A DNA stretch of 64,000 nucleotides from Hofstenia miamia (taxonomy: Eukaryota > Xenacoelomorpha > Acoela): NCBI GenBank assembly GCA_004352715.1, contig SCFE01000044.1, positions 747,017 to 811,016 on the forward strand, given 5' to 3'. The notes beneath the pieces are model-generated. The model ran no database searches, had not been told where the DNA came from, and saw only the letters and a list, made by a program, of their open reading frames with translations. How positions within the stretch are numbered: the stretch's first letter is position 1; every line of letters starts with the position of its first letter. The translations under genes and the position numbers were made by a program. This document shows, in pieces, positions 58,772-64,000 of the stretch.

Positions 58772-59105
58772 GAGGATTTTCGAGTACTCGAAATGTTAAA
58801 AACTCGAACTCGAAAAAGCGCAAAACTCGATGGGAAGAACCGAAGAACTCGGAAGAGAAATCCTCAAAATTCGAACTCGATAGAAAATACGGTAAAAATT
58901 AAATTATTTTAAATTTCAATTTCTTTATCAATCGCAAATAACTATTTTTTTTGGTTAATTATAACTATACAATTAATTTTTTTACTCAAACAAACTCGGA
59001 ATTAAGAGAAAACTCGATTGAACTCGGAATTTTCTTTAAGAAAATACTCGCAACGTAAATACTCGAACTCGGTCCGAGTAACTCGAACTCGATTTGAAAA
59101 CCCTG
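58772..59105. mobile_element. CTCGAACTCGA-rich hAT-type MITE, 334 bp
   Basis: Ends GAGGATTTTCGAGTACTCG and CTCGATTTGAAAACCCTG (inverted CAGGGTTTTC, with two changes at the left end). Many internal ACTCGAACTCG words. Flanks AAATCTAT and AACTGTAT agree at 6 of 8 positions, compatible with an old 8-base target duplication. Confidence 0.65.
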
Positions 59106-59283
59106 AACTGTATTATACAAATTTTCTTCAAAAATTGTGATCAATTGAATACATATGTATTTTGCTTGTAAAAAGGACATTTGTTATTCCAATTAATGAA
59201 GATATTTCACTTAAGATAAAGACTTGATTTAAATCAAAAGTTTATAGATTTGGTTAAAAATACTTATATATATTAAAATTTTT

Positions 59284-59487
59284 TAGTTAAAGATAATTAT
59301 TTTTAAATGACTTCGTGGTTTTATATACTATATTGCATAAATATATACCGCATGCTGCAAATATACTGAATTATGACAAGTTATCGAATATATTTTAAGC
59401 TTTTTGAGTATTTTATTGTATTTACTATCGCTTTTGACCCTAAATTAGTGCTTACTTTGTCCGCGTGTCACTATTCTACAAGTTCGC
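59284..59487. repeat. Long inverted repeat, right arm
   Basis: Inverted counterpart of 58193-58444. Confidence 0.85.
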
Positions 59488-59949
59488 CTGAATTAACATT
59501 CCTTACAAAGAAACAAAAACTTATTTATCATAAAACAAATCAAAATCAACAACTCAAATCGAGTATTATTTAGACAAGTAAGTAAAACACATATTGAAGG
59601 AAACTGGTTTGCTGATCTTAATTTCAATCATAGTATTTTTGTGAGACCTAAACACATTTTTGTAGAAATGAGTTTACCCCCCGATTAAGCTGCTCTTGAT
59701 ATTTTAGCTCTATTACAAATACATTTTCTTATAAATCAGTTAACAAACAGCAACAAATTTTTATTGTAGTTCACAAATTCTATTTCAGTAAAGTAAATTT
59801 CGCATGATTTGTACTAAACCAATTTTATATACGATTCTATATTTTAGAAAAAATTTAAAATTCCTTTACTAAGATACTAATTCTATATTATCGGCAAATT
59901 ACTGTTTGACAAATTAATTATTCCTATTACATGTTTTAACAAGACTGTA

Positions 59950-59957
59950 TTTGGCGG
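59950..59957 (+). promoter_or_regulatory. E2F-like site
   Basis: TTTGGCGG fits the E2F consensus and lies 43 bases before the start codon at 60000. E2F control is usual for MCM genes. A single 8-base match alone is weak. Confidence 0.4.
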
Positions 59958-59999
59958 CATTTCAAGCATATACAATCAAGTAATTTCCCAATTTAAGTA

Positions 60000-60286
60000 A
60001 TGCCTACTCCACGTAGAAAATCACCAGCAACTTCTCCATTTCCTAGCAGCAAAAAACGTTCACGAGCGCCCTCAACCTTAGGTGATATTCCGGAAACTGA
60101 TAGTTTACAAGTTGAAAATCTGCCAAAAACTCCAAGTAATCGAAACTCAGAAGTTTCAACCCAAGAGTTGACAAATGTCTCACCCTTTACGGCTTCACCT
60201 GGCGCTAGATTAAGTCAGCAAACTGATTCCCCTTTAGCATACGCATTCACACCTGGTTCAAATCAACCTTCTACAGGAAGATCTCA
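60000..60286 (+). CDS. MCM4: First coding exon of a probable MCM4 homologue
   Basis: ATG at 60000, with an in-frame TAA two codons upstream. The 95-codon exon ends at ...ACA GGA AGA TCT CA before a GTTAGT donor at 60287. The protein starts PTPRRKSPATSPFPSSKKRS, has many S/T-P sites, and near its end has QTDSPLAYAFTPGSNQPST. MCM4 N-termini in other animals are Ser/Pro-rich CDK targets with a conserved SPLxYGTPxS motif, which this resembles. MCM4 is a subunit of the MCM2-7 replicative helicase. The helicase domain is not in the window: later exons must lie in the gap at 61329-62226 or beyond. It could instead be another S/T-P-rich nuclear protein, because the identification rests on one motif, composition and an E2F-like site. 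Confidence 0.5.
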
Positions 60287-60780
60287 GTTAGTAGTTTTAT
60301 TTATTAAATAAGTATATACCGTCCATTTTACCACTTTCCCATAAAAATTTGTAGATAACATTTTCATTTTAAGCTAACAATTCAAAATTACAATGGTTAT
60401 ATTTAGTACAGAGCTCGTTTGCTAAGTGACTGATTTTAAAATCGTAATATGTAAGTTCAGTAAATAATATTGTGTGGATGAAGGTGCTTATTAGTACTCC
60501 GCTGAAACACGCTTAAAAAATAAACACCACTAAGGGGAAGGGCAAGCGATGAAAAATACAAGAAAATAGATAGAAAGGCTAAAAAAATTGTTGATAGCTT
60601 AACATAATTAACAAAAGTCGTAGTACGCTGTCAATATTTAAGAAAGATAACGTATATCAAAATAATAAATATTTCCAAGTATTGGAAAATATGTTTTCCG
60701 AAAACAATTTTAGCATTAAAATGTGACGACTATTTGTTTTTTATAAAGTTATAGCAATTTTATTTTTATCTATTAAGAGA
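60287..60780. other. Start of the intron after the putative MCM4 exon
   Basis: AT-rich, with no recognised feature. Confidence 0.45.
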
Positions 60781-61050
60781 CTAAGTAGTGTCTATCGTTA
60801 GAACTGCATAACTGCCTACTAGAGGAGGCATAGGAATTCACGCGGCAATAACTGCCGAAGCGAGACGAGCTAGCGGTCATCAAATGCATATAACGAACAT
60901 TGCTGTATCAGCTTAAACTCCGGACAGGAACGGGCTTGCGCAGGGACAAGACTGCCGAGAACGTCCTACGGCTGAATTGCCCAATGCGTAACTCCCTCAT
61001 CTCCGTGCAAGTTTAGCTGCTTATAATATCTAATTTCTTTCTTTCTTTCT
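60781..61050 (+). repeat. GC-richer repeat with TTTC tail, possible LINE/SINE 3' end
   Basis: Base composition changes sharply from its surroundings (for example GAACGGGCTTGCGCAGGGAC). The block ends GCTTATAATATCTAATTTC followed by (TTTC)n, like the tail of a retroposon. No reverse-transcriptase motif or tRNA-like box could be read. Confidence 0.35.
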
Positions 61051-61286
61051 ATTAATACGATCGCGCACACTTTTGCCCTATATAGAATAGCGAAAATGTA
61101 AACAGCACAAAACAACCTGCCAATGGCAGAACTAAAATATGTCTGTGCATGACTTCAGCAACGTGATTATTTGCGCGGGAACTAATAGTAGCTGTCTGTG
61201 AGACGCCTAGAGGCAATAGCGTAAGTGCGACGATGGTGAAACAAAATGAGGAATAAAGAATTTAGCGGATATTATGGTGCCAATGC

Positions 61287-61287
<1 letters not shown>

Positions 61288-61328
<41 letters not shown>
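61288..61328. repeat. (TA)n microsatellite at a gap edge
   Basis: About 20 TA units with one GTA interruption, directly followed by N. Confidence 0.95.
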
Positions 61329-62226
61329 NNNNNNNNNNNNNNNNNNNNNNNNNNNNNNNNNNNNNNNNNNNNNNNNNNNNNNNNNNNNNNNNNNNNNNNN
61401 NNNNNNNNNNNNNNNNNNNNNNNNNNNNNNNNNNNNNNNNNNNNNNNNNNNNNNNNNNNNNNNNNNNNNNNNNNNNNNNNNNNNNNNNNNNNNNNNNNNN
61501 NNNNNNNNNNNNNNNNNNNNNNNNNNNNNNNNNNNNNNNNNNNNNNNNNNNNNNNNNNNNNNNNNNNNNNNNNNNNNNNNNNNNNNNNNNNNNNNNNNNN
61601 NNNNNNNNNNNNNNNNNNNNNNNNNNNNNNNNNNNNNNNNNNNNNNNNNNNNNNNNNNNNNNNNNNNNNNNNNNNNNNNNNNNNNNNNNNNNNNNNNNNN
61701 NNNNNNNNNNNNNNNNNNNNNNNNNNNNNNNNNNNNNNNNNNNNNNNNNNNNNNNNNNNNNNNNNNNNNNNNNNNNNNNNNNNNNNNNNNNNNNNNNNNN
61801 NNNNNNNNNNNNNNNNNNNNNNNNNNNNNNNNNNNNNNNNNNNNNNNNNNNNNNNNNNNNNNNNNNNNNNNNNNNNNNNNNNNNNNNNNNNNNNNNNNNN
61901 NNNNNNNNNNNNNNNNNNNNNNNNNNNNNNNNNNNNNNNNNNNNNNNNNNNNNNNNNNNNNNNNNNNNNNNNNNNNNNNNNNNNNNNNNNNNNNNNNNNN
62001 NNNNNNNNNNNNNNNNNNNNNNNNNNNNNNNNNNNNNNNNNNNNNNNNNNNNNNNNNNNNNNNNNNNNNNNNNNNNNNNNNNNNNNNNNNNNNNNNNNNN
62101 NNNNNNNNNNNNNNNNNNNNNNNNNNNNNNNNNNNNNNNNNNNNNNNNNNNNNNNNNNNNNNNNNNNNNNNNNNNNNNNNNNNNNNNNNNNNNNNNNNNN
62201 NNNNNNNNNNNNNNNNNNNNNNNNNN
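61329..62226. other. Assembly gap, 898 N
   Basis: Run of N. It truncates the P-element-like transposase frame. Confidence 1.
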
Positions 62227-64000
62227 TGGCTCTCTGCTTGATCTTGAAGTAGCAAAAGATGTGTAGCAAGGATGTAATGCACACTTGTGTTTTCACTTCT
62301 CCAAATAACACGCACGCAAAGAATGTAAATTCGCATAGTATCGTTTGGTATCCTTAATTTACCACGGTTAAGTTCATTTGTAAATTTACCAAATTTTTCA
62401 AAGTAAATGTAGGTGTCCTCGATTGATTCTGCTTCACTCTTAAAAGCAAGATACCGGGCAATGTATACCAAGGTTTCCTTGACAGAATTCGGGATGCTAT
62501 CTTCTAAGATTTCCATCTCTTCAAAAATGTTCAGAGAATCCTCATTCATGTTGAAGCTGCAAAGATCGCACTGATGGCCCGATTTTGCCTCAATTACGAA
62601 GAGGTTTTGTCGGTAACATTTGAGCATGATATTAGTTTGATGAATAGCAAGTTTTTGTAATACTTGACGAACATTAATAAAATATGCTCCACCAACTCCT
62701 TGTCTTAACCTACCGAACATCTTCTCAAGTGAATCAGTTGTAAATAAACCAAACAGTACATACTCGTGTGTAGAAGTCAAAAGTTGCTTAGCAATGTCAA
62801 CCAATCCTCGACATGTTACAGAAAGAGCTTTAGCTGTGTCTTTGGTAAGACATTTGCATCTTTTTCCTCTTTGTTCTGACATATTGGAGTCATGTTTGGG
62901 TCATTGAATCTCTTGTCACAGTATGGGTTTTTGCAGTTGGTTTTCCAAAATTGAACAAATATTTAAAGAAAATAAACTGTTCCTTCATTATTGTGAACTG
63001 CTGCGTTGGATTTTCAATCTGCAATTGTGTCTGTCTGAGATGATATTGAAGCATGTTGCTACTCCTTGACATTCAATTGGTTTAGTTAAGACACTGACTT
63101 CTTTAAGATGTGATGGCCAGAACATGCCTTTTTTCTCAACAATTCATAAGTCCACAATGTCACTTTATTTAGCTGTGTGATGCTGATCTCCGTCAGTAAA
63201 CTCAATTACCTGCTGTTTCTCTGTTATCCAATTATTTCGAACAGACTTCAGGAGGTGTACGAAGTCAAACAGATATAAACCATGTTCTGTTAGCCAGGGT
63301 TTTTTAACTTGACATTTAAATTTAGAATAGAAAGACTGATTAGTTCTGTTGTTGTCGCATATGATACCAAAGAGATTACCACTTGCCTCTTCTATGCAAT
63401 TCCAAATAATCATAAATTGTTCAAACATTGTGTGACAATTTGAAAAGCAAGCATAAACTGCTCTACCAAATATAGAGCCTGCATGCAAAAGTAGAGCTGG
63501 TTTAACATACACTTCATCCATCAACAGTAAACACGTCGTTTGACGATCTTCTACACCACTAAAAAAACCTTGTAGGATTTGATTATCTTTCACATTATTA
63601 CATTTAGATGTTAGACGAGTAAGAGTGGCAATACTTGGTAACTGATAATCTTCAAGGAAACGTTTGTACAAAGCTCTGCTTGTGGCAAAATATTCAAATG
63701 CTCGTACTAGTGTTTCAGGCGAATATTTCCTTTGACTTACATTACATGAAGATCAAGTTGATGAGACCTGATCGATGAGAACTTTTTCCTTCCAAGTAAC
63801 ATTCATATTACAGAGGAATGAAATAGCTTCTTCTACAGCTGACCATGAGATGAGACGAGTGATGCGGTTCACTGACAATGGCTTGATGGTGCAACGTCTG
63901 TTATAGTAATATGCTGTAAACGAAAAGTCTTCATGAATTTGTAGCAAAAACTTTAGAATACAGGTAGGAGTGACATATTCCAACGATTGAATTGTAATAC
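62227..64000 (-). pseudogene. P-element-like transposase relic, runs off the window and into a gap
   Basis: P-superfamily (THAP9-type) transposase on the minus strand. From the right edge, one frame reads SLEYVTPTCILKFLLQIHED, an in-frame TGA at 63753-63755, then SPETLVRAFEYFATSRALYK, LLLMDEVYVKPALLLHAGSI (first catalytic Asp in an RNase-H-like strand), FGIICDNNRTNQSFYSKF (second) and HGLYLFDFVHLLKSVRNNWI. It stops at TAA 63165-63167. After a decayed stretch the same frame resumes at 62882 with LFGLFTTDSLEKMFGRLRQG and GGAYFINVRQVLQKLA, the C-terminal P-element block, and runs into the gap. No terminal repeats are visible. A short frame at 62890-63072 is probably the shifted continuation of the middle part. 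Confidence 0.85.

Larger units (their letters stand above)
58193..59487. mobile_element. Inverted-repeat (foldback-like) element of 1.3 kb with a nested MITE
   Basis: Two arms (58193-58444 and 59284-59487) face each other across about 840 bases that include a TCGAG-rich MITE. No coding capacity, and no target duplication identified. Confidence 0.65.

Noticed and set aside
61272-62311. Long frames through the gap and the TA microsatellite
   Set aside because: Artefacts of N and (TA)n. Only the part of the minus-strand frame above 62227 is real P-element-like sequence.

Overview
This is an AT-rich (roughly 70% A+T by eye), gene-poor, repeat-laden stretch of an animal nuclear genome. It has spliced genes with long introns, DNA transposons of at least five superfamilies, microsatellites and scaffold gaps. 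There is no prokaryotic organisation. The host gene is clearly metazoan, but its sequence is diverged from vertebrates and from what I recall of insects, so I only call the source an AT-rich invertebrate animal and do not name a species.

Left part (1-12.9 kb): decayed mobile-element and virus-like genes. On the minus strand at 2.4-3.3 kb is the N-terminal part of a Polinton/Maverick-type protein-primed DNA polymerase B. At 5.0-5.5 kb is a small two-exon gene with intact splice signals but one in-frame stop. Two ORF families each occur twice: family A at 6.15-6.61 and 12.60-12.82 kb, and family B at 7.10-7.44 kb (+) and 8.79-9.35 kb (-). A BED/DUF659-type hAT transposase relic lies at 10.1-11.7 kb.

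Middle-left (13-27 kb): minisatellites, a diverged tandem segmental duplication, and a 3.2-kb CGGBP1-type hAT element (20169-23372). The hAT has a matching target-site duplication and is itself split by a TA-flanked element with long inverted repeats.

Middle to right (26.9-56.5 kb, minus strand): one host gene, a homologue of MLLT1/MLLT3 (ENL/AF9). I could assemble sixteen coding exons whose phases all agree, giving a 592-residue protein: YEATS domain, Lys/Ser-rich linker and C-terminal AHD. Its introns hold hAT and piggyBac MITEs, a mariner relic, other repeats and two assembly duplications.

Right end (57-64 kb): a long inverted-repeat element, then the first coding exon of a plus-strand gene that resembles MCM4 and has an E2F-like site upstream. 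A minus-strand P-element-like transposase relic is interrupted by an 898-base gap and runs off the window.

Genes working together: MLLT (transcription elongation and acyl-lysine reading) and the putative MCM4 (replication licensing) are divergently arranged about 3.5 kb apart. I see no sign that they share a promoter. Almost everything else is mobile DNA, mostly dead. Three direct duplications abut N runs and are most likely assembly errors.
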